A stretch of 33,469 nucleotides of DNA, from assembly GCA_022562895.1 (NCBI GenBank), contig JADFOK010000028.1, forward strand, positions 1 through 33,469, written 5' to 3'. Position 1 is the first letter of the stretch. Each line of letters opens with the position of its first letter. Below are positions 1 to 7,934 of the stretch, one piece after another. This stretch comes from Bacteroidota bacterium. Lineage in GTDB: Bacteria; Bacteroidota; Bacteroidia; Flavobacteriales; Flavobacteriaceae. A program made the position numbers and the translations under genes. The notes beneath the pieces are model-generated. The model had not been told where the DNA came from. It saw nothing but the letters and a program-made list of their open reading frames with translations, and did no database searches.

Positions 1-206
1 TGCTCACTAAAACAGATAATTTTAAAGGTCTTACTGCCAAGGACATTATGACTGAAAACCCAAAAAAGATTTCGAACAATGCAATGGCCGTAGAAGCAAT
101 AGATATTATGGATAAATATGGCATAACACAATTATTGTGTGAAGACAATGATCGCTATTGTGGAATAGTTCACATCCATAATCTTACGAAAGAAGGTATT
201 ATTTAA
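1..206 (+). CDS. KpsF/GutQ-type arabinose-5-phosphate isomerase, C-terminal CBS domain (5' end outside window)
   Basis: An open frame enters from the left edge (first full codon at base 3) and ends at TAA 204-206. The 67 visible residues read as one CBS module: 'LTAKDIMTENPKKI', then 'AVEAIDIMDKYGITQLLC' and 'YCGIVHIHNLTKEGII' at the C-terminus. This is the usual tail of SIS-CBS sugar isomerases (KdsD/KpsF/GutQ), which interconvert ribulose-5-P and arabinose-5-P for Kdo synthesis; the C-terminal 'G.vhihdL...G' is typical. The catalytic SIS domain is outside the window, so the identity rests on the CBS tail and on the tatC/lptB neighbourhood. The stop codon overlaps the tatC start (TAATG), which suggests translational coupling. 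Another CBS-domain protein cannot be excluded. Confidence 0.72.
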   Translation, partial: LTKTDNFKGLTAKDIMTENPKKISNNAMAVEAIDIMDKYGITQLLCEDNDRYCGIVHIHNLTKEGII

Positions 207-1045
207 TGGCAATTCATAAAAAAAATATGAATTCTGAAAAAGAGATGTCATTCCTCGACCACCTGGAAGAATTACGGTGGCATTTAATACGCTCTACCCT
301 TGCTGTATTACTTTTTGGAACCTTGGCGTTTATTGCTAAGGAATTTATTTTTGATGTGCTTCTGTTTGGACCGAAAAAAGCAGATTTTCCAACTTATAAA
401 TTATTATGTAAAATAGCTCAAACCATAGGATTTAAAGAAAGCTTTTGTTTCACAGAACTGCCATTTAGAATCCAGAGCAGAACAATGGCAGGGCAATTTT
501 CTGCTCATATTTGGACTTCGATAACTGCAGGATTTATTATTGCATTCCCATTTGTACTTTATGAATTTTGGAAATTTATAAGCCCCGGATTAAAAATTAA
601 AGAACGAAAATCTGCTAGTGGATTTATTCTTATAGCATCCCTTTTATTTTTTATCGGTGTCTTATTTGGATATTATATTGTAACACCTTTATCTATAAAC
701 TTTTTAGGCTCATACCAAGTTAGCAAAGAAGTATTTAACGACTTTGATTTAAGCAGCTATATTTCATTGGTAAGGGCTTCAACATTAGCCTGTGGACTCA
801 TATTTGAGTTGCCGATACTAATTTACATATTGACTAAAATAGGCCTTTTAACTCCCGAGACTTTACGTAAATATCGAAAGTTTTCTTTAGTAATTGTACT
901 TATTCTCTCAGCCATAATTACCCCCCCAGATATTGCCAGTCAAGTTATTGTTACAATACCAATTGTAATTTTATATGAATTAAGTATATTTATTTCTAAA
1001 GCAGTTATTAGGAATCAAAATAAAAAAGAGATTACATCCGAATAA
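206..1045 (+). CDS. tatC: Sec-independent (twin-arginine) translocase subunit TatC
   Basis: This is the inner-membrane core of the Tat system, which binds twin-arginine signal peptides and exports folded proteins. The N-terminal cytosolic motif 'MSFLDHLEELRWHLIRS' matches the TatC hallmark H-L-x-E-L-R. Several strongly hydrophobic stretches follow, for example near residues 30-55, 110-130, 145-165, 195-215 and 225-260. At 279 aa it is slightly longer than E. coli TatC (258 aa). The extra length lies in the first periplasmic loop (about residues 55-100), as I would expect for Bacteroidota TatC. The ATG at 206 overlaps the preceding stop by one base. An in-frame ATG 14 codons later (just before Asn-Ser-Glu-Lys) is a possible alternative start. 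No tatA/tatB gene is visible nearby. Confidence 0.96.
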   Translation: MAIHKKNMNSEKEMSFLDHLEELRWHLIRSTLAVLLFGTLAFIAKEFIFDVLLFGPKKADFPTYKLLCKIAQTIGFKESFCFTELPFRIQSRTMAGQFSAHIWTSITAGFIIAFPFVLYEFWKFISPGLKIKERKSASGFILIASLLFFIGVLFGYYIVTPLSINFLGSYQVSKEVFNDFDLSSYISLVRASTLACGLIFELPILIYILTKIGLLTPETLRKYRKFSLVIVLILSAIITPPDIASQVIVTIPIVILYELSIFISKAVIRNQNKKEITSE

Positions 1046-1121
1046 TATTGACTGATATAATTTTTACTTCGGAAAAGAAAATACTATTTTTAGCACCAAT
1101 GCCACGAAATAAAATACTTAT

Positions 1122-1862
1122 ATGAAGTTAAAAGCTGAAAATCTTGTAAAATCATACAAAGGCCGAAGAGTCGTAAAAGGAATTACTATTGAAGTAAATC
1201 AGGGAGAAATTGTAGGTCTTTTAGGGCCCAACGGTGCTGGAAAAACCACTTCATTTTACATGATCGTTGGACTTATCAAACCCAATGGCGGGAGAATTTT
1301 TTTAGATGGAAATGAGATTACCAAATACCCAATGTATAAACGGGCTCAAATTGGTATTGGCTATTTAGCACAAGAAGAATCGGTTTTCCGAAAATTAAGC
1401 GTAGAAGACAATATTTTAAGTGTACTTCAGTTTACCAAGCTTTCCAAAAAAGAACAACATCAAAAAATGGAGTCCTTAATTGAAGAATTTGGCCTGACCC
1501 AAATTCGAAAATTCCGTGGTGATTTATTAAGTGGTGGTGAAAGACGGCGTACAGAAATTGCCAGAGCCCTTGCTACCGACCCAAATTTTATTTTGTTGGA
1601 CGAACCTTTTGCAGGTGTTGACCCTGTTGCTGTTGAAGATATACAACGTATAGTGGCCAAATTGGTTAACAAAAACATTGGTATCCTTATTACAGATCAT
1701 AATGTACGAGAAACCCTTGCAATAACAGATCGTACCTATCTAATGTTTGAAGGGAGTATATTAAAACACGGTATTCCTGAAGAATTGGCTAATGACGAAA
1801 TGGTGCGCAAAGTATATCTCGGTCAAAATTTCGAGTTAAGAAAGAGAAAGCTAAGTTTATAG
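1122..1862 (+). CDS. lptB: LPS export ABC transporter ATPase LptB
   Basis: This is the ATPase of the LptB2FGC complex, which extracts lipopolysaccharide from the inner membrane and drives it along the Lpt bridge. The full nucleotide-binding set is visible: Walker A 'GPNGAGKT' (residues 35-42), Q-loop Gln84 in '[18 protein letters not shown]', signature 'LSGGERRR' (136-143), Walker B '[12 protein letters not shown]' (157-168), and switch His193 in '[10 protein letters not shown]'. The phrases '[17 protein letters not shown]' and '[14 protein letters not shown]' are specific to LptB rather than generic ABC ATPases. The 246 aa length is normal. It lies 76 bp after tatC on the same strand, in an envelope-biogenesis neighbourhood together with the Kdo-type isomerase. 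The gap holds an AT-rich TATTTTTA element near 1085, so a separate promoter is possible. Confidence 0.96.
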   Translation: MKLKAENLVKSYKGRRVVKGITIEVNQGEIVGLLGPNGAGKTTSFYMIVGLIKPNGGRIFLDGNEITKYPMYKRAQIGIGYLAQEESVFRKLSVEDNILSVLQFTKLSKKEQHQKMESLIEEFGLTQIRKFRGDLLSGGERRRTEIARALATDPNFILLDEPFAGVDPVAVEDIQRIVAKLVNKNIGILITDHNVRETLAITDRTYLMFEGSILKHGIPEELANDEMVRKVYLGQNFELRKRKLSL

Positions 1863-1948
1863 GGGTATAGGTCTTAAAATATCAGATCACTTGTAACAAA
1901 ATCCATTTTGGTTCGTCATATTTTCATCTATTAATAAAAATTGAACCT

Positions 1949-2848
1949 GTGCAACCTATTCTTACCCTTACCAATCTCACAAAGAAATTTGGCCCAATAA
2001 CTGCAGTTAATAATTTGACTGTAACCATAGAAAAAGGAAATGTTTATGGGATATTAGGCCCTAATGGAAGTGGAAAATCCACAACACTGGGTATTGTTTT
2101 AAATGTTGTAAACAAAACAAAGGGTAGTTTTCATTGGTTTGATGGAAATATATCAACACACGAAGCATTAAAAAATGTAGGAGCTATTATTGAACGACCC
2201 AATTTTTATCCCTATATGACTGCATTACAAAACCTAAAACTGGTATGCAGAATCAAAGGTGTATCTTCAGATAATATTGACGAAAAACTGGACCTTGTGG
2301 GTTTACTCGATAGAAAAGATCACAAGTTTAAAACTTTTTCTTTGGGTATGAAACAGCGTCTTGCTATTGCCTCTTCCCTTTTAAACAATCCGGAAATATT
2401 AATTCTCGATGAACCCACTAATGGCTTAGACCCACAGGGAATCCATCAGGTACGTGAAATTATTAAAAAAGTCGCTTCAGAAGGAACTACTATTCTACTT
2501 GCTTCTCATCTTTTAGACGAGGTAGAAAAAGTTTGTTCTCATGTTATAATATTAAGCAAGGGAAAAAGTCTTTATTCAGGAAGTGTTGCTGATATGAATA
2601 CCAACCTTGGATTTTTTACACTTCAATGTAGTGATATAGATACACTTCAAAATATTCTTGAAGAGCATTCAAGTTTTGGTGAAATAAAAAGAGAAGGCGA
2701 TTTGCTAATTGCTTATATAAAAGAGCCTTTGAAGGGTTCAGAATTAAACAAGTTTCTTTTTGATAAAGGAGTTAATCTTTCATATTTAGTGCATCGCAGA
2801 GAAAGCCTTGAAGAACAATTTCTAGAAATAACCAAAAATACAGACTAA
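1949..2848 (+). CDS. ABC-2 type transporter ATP-binding protein
   Basis: This is the cytosolic ATPase of an ABC-2 type exporter, similar in layout to the BcrA/NatA family. Walker A is 'GPNGSGKS' (residues 37-44). The signature is the less common 'FSLGMKQRLAIASSL', typical of this family. Walker B is 'EILILDEPTNGLDP' and the switch His sits in 'LLASHLLDEVEKVC'. The roughly 80 residues after the nucleotide-binding domain are a family-variable C-terminal extension. Translation appears to begin at GTG 1949; no ATG lies closer to the conserved 'LTNLTKKFG' start of the domain. The gene ends 3 bp before the permease gene, so the two almost certainly form one transporter. The substrate cannot be read from the sequence. 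It is not GldA, whose N-terminus and partners (GldF/GldG) differ. Confidence 0.9.
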   Translation: MQPILTLTNLTKKFGPITAVNNLTVTIEKGNVYGILGPNGSGKSTTLGIVLNVVNKTKGSFHWFDGNISTHEALKNVGAIIERPNFYPYMTALQNLKLVCRIKGVSSDNIDEKLDLVGLLDRKDHKFKTFSLGMKQRLAIASSLLNNPEILILDEPTNGLDPQGIHQVREIIKKVASEGTTILLASHLLDEVEKVCSHVIILSKGKSLYSGSVADMNTNLGFFTLQCSDIDTLQNILEEHSSFGEIKREGDLLIAYIKEPLKGSELNKFLFDKGVNLSYLVHRRESLEEQFLEITKNTD

Positions 2849-2851
2849 AAC

Positions 2852-3688
2852 ATGATTCGTTTACTCGCAATAGAATTACACAAACTTAAATATAACAGGT
2901 CTGCCAGGGTTATCATTTTAGTTTACTTTATTTTAATAACCTTTATCGCTCTTATTTCATCTATAGAGTTTAATTTTGGAAGTGTTCATTTTAGACTTGC
3001 AGACCAGGGTATATTTAACTTCCCTTTTATATGGCATTTCAATACCTGGATTGCTGCTGTATTAAAATTATTCCTTGCCATTGTCATTGTGTCTATGATG
3101 GCTAATGAGTACAGTAATAGAACACTAAAACAAAATTTAATCGATGGGTTGAGCAAAAAAGAGTTTGTACTTTCAAAATTTCTTACCGTTATTGTTTTTG
3201 CTGTAATATCAACACTATTTGTTTTTATTGTTTCACTTTTATTAGGACTCCGTTTTTCAGATTATAATGAAATAGGTATCATATTTAGTGATTTGGATTA
3301 TTTGTTAGCATATTTTATTAAACTACTGGGATTTTTTTCCTTTTGTTTATTTTTGGGTGTTTGGGTAAAACGTTCTGCCTTTTCATTGGGATTTTTGCTG
3401 ATTTGGGCAATTTTTGAGGCTATTGTTTTTTTACTCCTTAAGTGGACTTTTTTCAGAGGAACAGATATTGCCGAAAATGTAATGCAATTTTTTCCTTTGG
3501 CATCCATGTCTAATTTGATCAAAGAACCCTTTTCCAGATTAGGTGCTGTACAATCTGCTGCAAATCAATTAGGCGAGAGTTTCAATAAAAATTATGATGT
3601 AGAATTGCTTACTATATTTATTGTTCTTGCTTGGACTTTTCTTTTTATATACTGGTCATATTTTATATTAAAGAGGCGCGACTTATAG
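2852..3688 (+). CDS. ABC-2 type transporter permease
   Basis: This is the membrane partner of the preceding ATPase. The 278 aa protein begins 'MIRLLAIELHKLKYNRSARVII', the cytosolic amphipathic start typical of ABC-2 permeases. It then shows about six hydrophobic segments, near residues 20-38, 70-88, 105-130, 150-172, 178-198 and 250-270. The motif 'MMANEYSNRTLKQNLIDGLSKKEFVLSKF' is the E-x-x-x-x-T-x-K-x-x-L-x-x-x-x-S-R/K block seen in bacitracin/Na+ exporter-type permeases, where it couples to the ATPase. A 3-bp gap from the ATPase gene indicates co-transcription and perhaps translational coupling. The substrate is unknown. Downstream lies a non-coding stretch with a decayed gene fragment. 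Confidence 0.88.
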   Translation: MIRLLAIELHKLKYNRSARVIILVYFILITFIALISSIEFNFGSVHFRLADQGIFNFPFIWHFNTWIAAVLKLFLAIVIVSMMANEYSNRTLKQNLIDGLSKKEFVLSKFLTVIVFAVISTLFVFIVSLLLGLRFSDYNEIGIIFSDLDYLLAYFIKLLGFFSFCLFLGVWVKRSAFSLGFLLIWAIFEAIVFLLLKWTFFRGTDIAENVMQFFPLASMSNLIKEPFSRLGAVQSAANQLGESFNKNYDVELLTIFIVLAWTFLFIYWSYFILKRRDL

Positions 3689-3747
3689 GAAAACAACAAA
3701 TATATTTTTTAGTTGGCAATAATAAATATTCCGTATATTGAATATAA

Positions 3748-4001
3748 AAATTTACTAAGGGGCTCATTAAAGAATACTTAAAGTTATTCGTTTTTTTTAA
3801 TTTTGATCTTACCTTGTATAGTCGTGAAGGAAATATAATATATAAGGAAACAATGACGATGGTTTTTGGAATGGTATTACTAACACAGGAATTTTATTTG
3901 ATGGAAAACTCGTACCACCAGGAACTTATTATTATGTTCTAAATCTTAATGACCCCTTATATCCAAATCCACTTATTTACTTTGTATATGTTAATTATTA
4001 A
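3748..4001 (+). pseudogene. Decayed, frameshifted T9SS type-B (gliding motility-associated) C-terminal domain remnant
   Basis: The 420-base gap 3689-4108 has no intact gene but is not random. Frame 1 (from about 3748 to 3846) reads 'KGLIKEY' then 'NFDLTLYSREGNIIYK'. A shift to the next frame at about 3846-3849 continues 'GNNDDGFWNG' and then 'LVPPGTYYYVLNLND', ending 'FVYVNY' with TAA at 3999-4001. Together these follow the known order of the gliding-associated C-terminal sorting domain (TIGR04131-like): nYP...l.iynR.Gn.iyeg.nd.WdG...g..LP.GTYfYvl...... fvyi. The frame change equals the loss of one base. An in-frame stop (3745-3747) cuts the upstream side, so only about 80 codons survive. The assignment is by pattern memory. 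The cargo protein that carried this domain is gone from the window. Confidence 0.72.
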
Positions 4002-4108
4002 ATTGTTTTAGTAGGTTGAGTTACCCTACAAGTGAAAAGTAAAAAACAAATACAAATAACAATAATTTGCTTATTAAAAAGTTATATTTTTACTGAAAAT
4101 TTTGTTGA

Positions 4109-5662
4109 ATGAAGTATTTATACGTATTGGCACTATTAAGTTGCCTTGTTTTTTGGAGTTCTTGTCGAAATGATTTTGAAAGCGTAGCCAGCACAGGTAA
4201 TCTCGAATTCTCCCGTGATACGGTTTATTTGGATACTGTTTTTACAAACATAGGATCGAGCACTTATAATTTGAAAGTGTATAATCGTAGTAACGAAGAT
4301 ATTAACATACCAACCATTCGATTAGAACAAGGCGAATCTTCAAATTATCGTCTTAACGTTGATGGAATCCCAGGAAAAACTTTTGAAAACATACAAATTC
4401 TAGCAAAGGACAGTATATTTATTTTTATAGAAACAACTATTGATATAACTAACTTTCCTAATCCAGATAATGCATTTTTATACACCGATAAAATACAATT
4501 CGACTCTGGTGGAAATCAACAAAATGTAGATTTGGTGACTTTAATACAAGACGCTGTTTTTTTATTCCCAGAACAGTTTAAAGATGGCACTATTGAGACC
4601 CTTAACCTTGGTGTAGATAATGAAGGTGAAGATATACTTATTGAAGGATTTTTTCTGGAAGATGATGAACTAATATTTACCAACGAAAAACCCTATGTGA
4701 TATACGGATATGCGGCTGTACCACCCAATAAAACATTAACTATAGATGCGGGTGCTCGGGTTCATTTCCATGCAAATAGTGGAATTCTGGTTTCCAATGA
4801 GGGCACTATGATAGTAAATGGTACTCCTAGTATAGACCCAGAACTCTTAGAAAATGAAGTTATTTTTGAAGGAGATCGTTTAGAACCAAGCTTTTCAGAC
4901 ATACCTGGACAATGGGGAACCATTTGGCTCACTCAAGGAAGTACTGATCACGAGTTTAACTACACTACAATTAAAAACTCAATAGTTGGTATTTTAATGG
5001 ACAGCAATGATGGTGACCTTACGTTAACTCTAAAAAATGTACAAATTTATAACAGCTCCAATGTAGGCCTGCTAGCGCGTACCGGGGATATTTTTGGTGA
5101 AAATATGGTTATAAATAATAGTGGACAAGTTTCCTTATCCTGCTCATTGGGTGGGCGTTATATATTTAATCATTCTACATTTGGCAATTACTGGATCAAT
5201 AGTTTTCGACTTCTCCCTTCTGTATTAATAGATAATTTTTTACAAGTAAGCGAAACAGAAATAATTGTTGAAGATCTGATTCAAGCCGACTTTACAAATT
5301 GTATTATTTATGGTAATGAGCCTCGTGAAATTGGCCTTTTTGAAGATCCATCTGCTTTATTTAATTTTAACTTTAGAAATTGTCTGATTAAATTTGAAGA
5401 CCCAAATGGGGATTTTTCTGACATTCCAAATTATGATTTTTCGAACGATGCCCTATACACCGATTCAATATTTAACATTGACCCGGTATTCTTAAATACT
5501 GAAATGAATGACTTTAATATCGAAACCGGCACCTCAGGTGCCGATGGTATTGGCATTCCAAATATTGGACCATTACTAGACTTAAATGGGACTACCCGAA
5601 GTACTTCAGCCCCCGACGCCGGGGCTTATGAGAGTATAATCTTTCCTGATACAGGAGGCTAA
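4109..5662 (+). CDS. Putative lipoprotein with right-handed parallel beta-helix
   Basis: This 517 aa protein is probably exported and lipid-anchored. The N-terminus 'MKYLYVLALLSCLVFWSSC' is a hydrophobic signal with two possible lipobox cysteines (Cys12, Cys19), followed by a charged mature start. Residues 30-130 look like an Ig-like/ASPM-type beta domain ('LEFSRDTVYLDTVFTNIGSSTYNLKVYNRS'). From about residue 185 on there are parallel beta-helix hallmarks: 'PPNKTLTIDAGARVHFHANSGILV', 'GTMIVNGT', 'NYTTIKNSIVGILM', and the closing 'GIGIPNIGPLLDLNGTTR' with 'PDAGAYE', which is common at the end of pectate-lyase-like beta-helix proteins. I see no catalytic motif I could name. There is no T9SS tail, so surface anchoring would rest on the lipid. 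It stands alone on its strand, with a promoter region after the pseudogene remnant. The function is unknown. Confidence 0.8.
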   Translation: MKYLYVLALLSCLVFWSSCRNDFESVASTGNLEFSRDTVYLDTVFTNIGSSTYNLKVYNRSNEDINIPTIRLEQGESSNYRLNVDGIPGKTFENIQILAKDSIFIFIETTIDITNFPNPDNAFLYTDKIQFDSGGNQQNVDLVTLIQDAVFLFPEQFKDGTIETLNLGVDNEGEDILIEGFFLEDDELIFTNEKPYVIYGYAAVPPNKTLTIDAGARVHFHANSGILVSNEGTMIVNGTPSIDPELLENEVIFEGDRLEPSFSDIPGQWGTIWLTQGSTDHEFNYTTIKNSIVGILMDSNDGDLTLTLKNVQIYNSSNVGLLARTGDIFGENMVINNSGQVSLSCSLGGRYIFNHSTFGNYWINSFRLLPSVLIDNFLQVSETEIIVEDLIQADFTNCIIYGNEPREIGLFEDPSALFNFNFRNCLIKFEDPNGDFSDIPNYDFSNDALYTDSIFNIDPVFLNTEMNDFNIETGTSGADGIGIPNIGPLLDLNGTTRSTSAPDAGAYESIIFPDTGG

Positions 5663-5681
5663 AACAAGTAAATTATTATCC

Positions 5682-5710
5682 AAAAAAAGCCTATCATATT
5701 TTGATAGGCT
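5682..5710 (-). terminator. Rho-independent terminator of the cold-shock gene
   Basis: A 9-bp perfect stem (5688-5696 AGCCTATCA with 5702-5710) encloses a 5-base loop. On the minus strand it is followed by a run of seven T (complement of 5682-5688). It lies 30 bp past the stop of the minus-strand cold-shock gene. The plus side lacks a T run, so it would serve the beta-helix gene only weakly. Confidence 0.82.
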
Positions 5711-5740
5711 AATGTGTTTCAAAAAAGTGAGATAAACGTA

Positions 5741-5932
5741 TTAAATAACTTTTACATTCACTGCGTTCATTCCTTTTTTTCCTTCTTTTAATTCAAATTC
5801 TACTTTATCATCTTCACGAATTTCATCAATTAATCCGGAAATGTGTACAAAATGTTCTGTGTTTGTTTCATCTTCAGTAATAAAACCAAATCCTTTGGCA
5901 TTATTGAAGAATTTAACTGTGCCTGTATGCAT
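5741..5932 (-). CDS. Cold-shock domain protein (CspA family)
   Basis: This 63 aa single-domain protein binds single-stranded nucleic acid and probably acts as an RNA chaperone. It starts 'MHTGTVKFFNNAKGFGFI', with RNP1 'KGFGFI' (residues 13-18) and RNP2 'HFVHIS' (27-32, usually VFVHxS). It closes with 'VEFELKEGKKGMNAVNVKVI', the usual C-terminal strand. The length fits the CspA family (about 64-70 aa). It has its own promoter (TATCTTTG at 5958-5965, see separate entry) and a strong hairpin terminator, so it is monocistronic. The predicted 5' leader is only about 20 bases, unlike the long thermosensing leader of E. coli cspA. Which paralogue this is cannot be told from the sequence. Confidence 0.96.
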   Translation of the reverse strand: MHTGTVKFFNNAKGFGFITEDETNTEHFVHISGLIDEIREDDKVEFELKEGKKGMNAVNVKVI

Positions 5933-5957
5933 TGTTTAAATTTAAATAATTAAAGTG

Positions 5958-5986
5958 CAAAGATAGTATTTAATATCTAATATCAA
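5958..5986 (-). promoter_or_regulatory. Bacteroidota-type promoter of the cold-shock gene
   Basis: On the minus strand, TATCTTTG (5965-5958) matches the TAnnTTTG -7 consensus of Bacteroidota primary sigma factor. TTG at 5986-5984 sits exactly 18 bases upstream, within the expected -33 spacing. The -33 triplet overlaps the stop codon of the upstream T9SS protein gene (5983-5985). The predicted start of transcription is around 5950-5954, about 20 bases before ATG 5932. Confidence 0.65.
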
Positions 5987-7710
5987 TTTACAATTACCTT
6001 TTTCATAAGTTTAGTAGTTCCTTTTTCAAATAAAAAAAAGTAAATTCCTTTAGGGTAAAGGGAAATATCAATATTCTCCAGGGTTACTATTTCTCTCTTT
6101 TCCATAAGGATTCTTCCACTAACATCTACTATTGATAAGGAAATAGTATCAATTCTTTGCGGTAAATAAATGGTAAAAAGACCTCCCGGGTTTGGGTAAA
6201 TACCGATTTCAGAAAACAAGATATCCTCTCCTACAGACAAAATATAACTTCCTTCAACAATAGTTAGATGCTCATTAATGACAGGGTTAGGTATAAAATC
6301 AATGATCCCGCTTAACCAAGTTACTTTTATATAATCAATAGCGGTTGCATCAGCTATTCCAAAAAATTCATAAGCAGAATTTTGCCCTAAATACCCTTCC
6401 CCGCAAAGAGTATAGTTGTATTGTTTTTGACCATCTACTGAAATTTCTATCCAAGAACCAATTCCCTGACGATTACTTTCAACACCCTGGAGTTTTATTT
6501 TAATCCAATTATTGGTTTCAGGCGATATATTTTTCCATAAATATATATTATCAGGAGTATAATTTAGAACAATAATGTCTGGATATCCATTATTATCAAT
6601 ATCTCCAATAGCATTAGAAAAACTAACAGCAGCATCATTTTCAAAACCTGCATCCTCAGGTATTGTAAACATTCCAGTACCGTCATTCTCATAAAAGGCA
6701 GAAGTTAAATATGTTGGGTTTTCAGTGAACATGCTACTAACATAAAGATCTATAATGGCATCATTATCAGCATCAAGGAATACGGCTCCCCAGGCAACAG
6801 ATTCCATTAATGTTCCATTTTCGATAGCAACATCGGTATAGGTTCCATCACCATTGCTTTTTAAAAATGAATTTCCTAAAAGCGTATTAGTAACATATAT
6901 ATCTAACCAGCCATCATTATTGTAATCGCCTATAGTAGTAGACATCGCATCAATAGATATGTTAGCTCCTGCCTCTAAAGCTACTTCAGTAAACGTATCA
7001 TCGCCATTGTTTTTATACAACAGATTAGGATAATTAATCTTATCGTTTGCCAAATAAATATCCTGCCAGCCATCATTATTATAATCAAAAAAAGCAGAAC
7101 AAAATGTAAGATGATTGTCTAAGGAAAGGCCGGTGCTTGCAGTAACATTAGTAAAAGTCCCATCTCCATTATTCTTATAAAGAAAACTTGGGATACCACT
7201 TTCAAAATATCTTGAACTTACAAAAAGATCAAGCCAACCATCCTTATTATAATCGCCCCAGGAACCACCATACGATTTGTGATTTGTAGTATTTAAACCT
7301 GCAGCATCAGTAATATCTGTAAATTCCATATTTCCATTATTCTCATACAATCGGTTTGAATTTATATTGCTCGTTACAAAAAAATCATAATCTCCATCAT
7401 TATCAAAATCTACCCATTGAACTGTTTTAGTTTCAAACAACTCATCTTCTATACCCAGGTCTATTTCAGAAAAAAACCCATTGTTATTTTTAAAAAAACG
7501 TACGGGTAGTCCCTCTTCTGAAGATACTGTAATATCGTCCCAACCATCACTATCAAAATCAAAAAATGAAATTCCGCCACCTAATGTTCCGGTACCATAT
7601 GAAGAATTTATACAACCAAGCTCCTGGGATTGTTCACTAAATTGAACTTGCCCCAAAGAAATTGTATGAATTGCTAATAAAAAAATTAATACTTTACACA
7701 AATGTTTCAT
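5983..7710 (-). CDS. Secreted FG-GAP/VCBS repeat protein with ASPIC/UnbV domain and T9SS type A sorting domain
   Basis: I take ATG 7710 as the start: 'MKHLCKVLIFLLAIHTISLGQ' is a normal Sec signal peptide. An in-frame ATG at 7731 would add seven residues in front. Residues about 45-385 hold seven calcium-binding loops of the D-x-D-x-D-G-x-x-D type (e.g. DFDSDGWDD, DFDNDGDYD, DYNKDGWLD, DYNNDGWQD, DYNNDGWLD, DIDNNGYPD; a sixth is the degenerate DADNDAIID), as in beta-propeller FG-GAP/VCBS proteins. An ASPIC/UnbV-like module follows ('RQGIGSWIEISVDG', 'CGEGYLGQNSAYEFFGI', 'IKVTWLSGIID'). The last 75 residues are a type A sorting domain: 'IGIYPNPGG', 'LSIVDVSGRILME', 'LYPKGIYFFLFEKG', 'KKVIVN'. 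The protein should cross the outer membrane through T9SS and be released or surface-attached. The ligand is unknown. Confidence 0.9.
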   Translation of the reverse strand: MKHLCKVLIFLLAIHTISLGQVQFSEQSQELGCINSSYGTGTLGGGISFFDFDSDGWDDITVSSEEGLPVRFFKNNNGFFSEIDLGIEDELFETKTVQWVDFDNDGDYDFFVTSNINSNRLYENNGNMEFTDITDAAGLNTTNHKSYGGSWGDYNKDGWLDLFVSSRYFESGIPSFLYKNNGDGTFTNVTASTGLSLDNHLTFCSAFFDYNNDGWQDIYLANDKINYPNLLYKNNGDDTFTEVALEAGANISIDAMSTTIGDYNNDGWLDIYVTNTLLGNSFLKSNGDGTYTDVAIENGTLMESVAWGAVFLDADNDAIIDLYVSSMFTENPTYLTSAFYENDGTGMFTIPEDAGFENDAAVSFSNAIGDIDNNGYPDIIVLNYTPDNIYLWKNISPETNNWIKIKLQGVESNRQGIGSWIEISVDGQKQYNYTLCGEGYLGQNSAYEFFGIADATAIDYIKVTWLSGIIDFIPNPVINEHLTIVEGSYILSVGEDILFSEIGIYPNPGGLFTIYLPQRIDTISLSIVDVSGRILMEKREIVTLENIDISLYPKGIYFFLFEKGTTKLMKKVIVN

Positions 7711-7934
7711 AATTAAAGAATTAATACTCATTAAATCAAAAATACAAATTTATTTTATTATAAAGGCGTGACACATTCAGCACTAAATAAAATACGGTTG
7801 AACATCGTTAAAATAAAGGGGAGTTAAAAAGGATTTGAACTTGCCTTGTCTTGTAATAGACAGTAACTTGATTAGAGAAAGAACTTAAAATCAGGATACT
7901 AAAAAAATATGTTTTTTTATTGGAAATAATAAAA

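Noticed and set aside
5528..5626. Two GC-rich hairpins (GGCACC-TCA-GGTGCC and AGCCCC...GGGGCT) near the end of the beta-helix gene
   Set aside because: Both lie in codons of a conserved-looking protein end (GTSGADGIG and SAPDAGAYE) and no T run follows, so coding explains them.
6540..7570. Repeated DNA words (CCATCATTATTATAATC-like) within the VCBS protein gene
   Set aside because: They encode the repeated calcium loops D-x-N-x-D-G-x-x-D; this is protein repeat structure, not a mobile or CRISPR-type repeat.
7820..7870. The minus strand near 7831-7840 reads GTTCAAATCC, like the T-loop of a tRNA
   Set aside because: The flanking bases do not form a 5-bp T-stem and no acceptor, D or anticodon arm can be folded around it.
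7900..7919. Hairpin of TAAAAAAA / TTTTTTTA behind glyA
   Set aside because: It is made of A and T only, as expected by chance in AT-rich spacer DNA; too weak to call a terminator.
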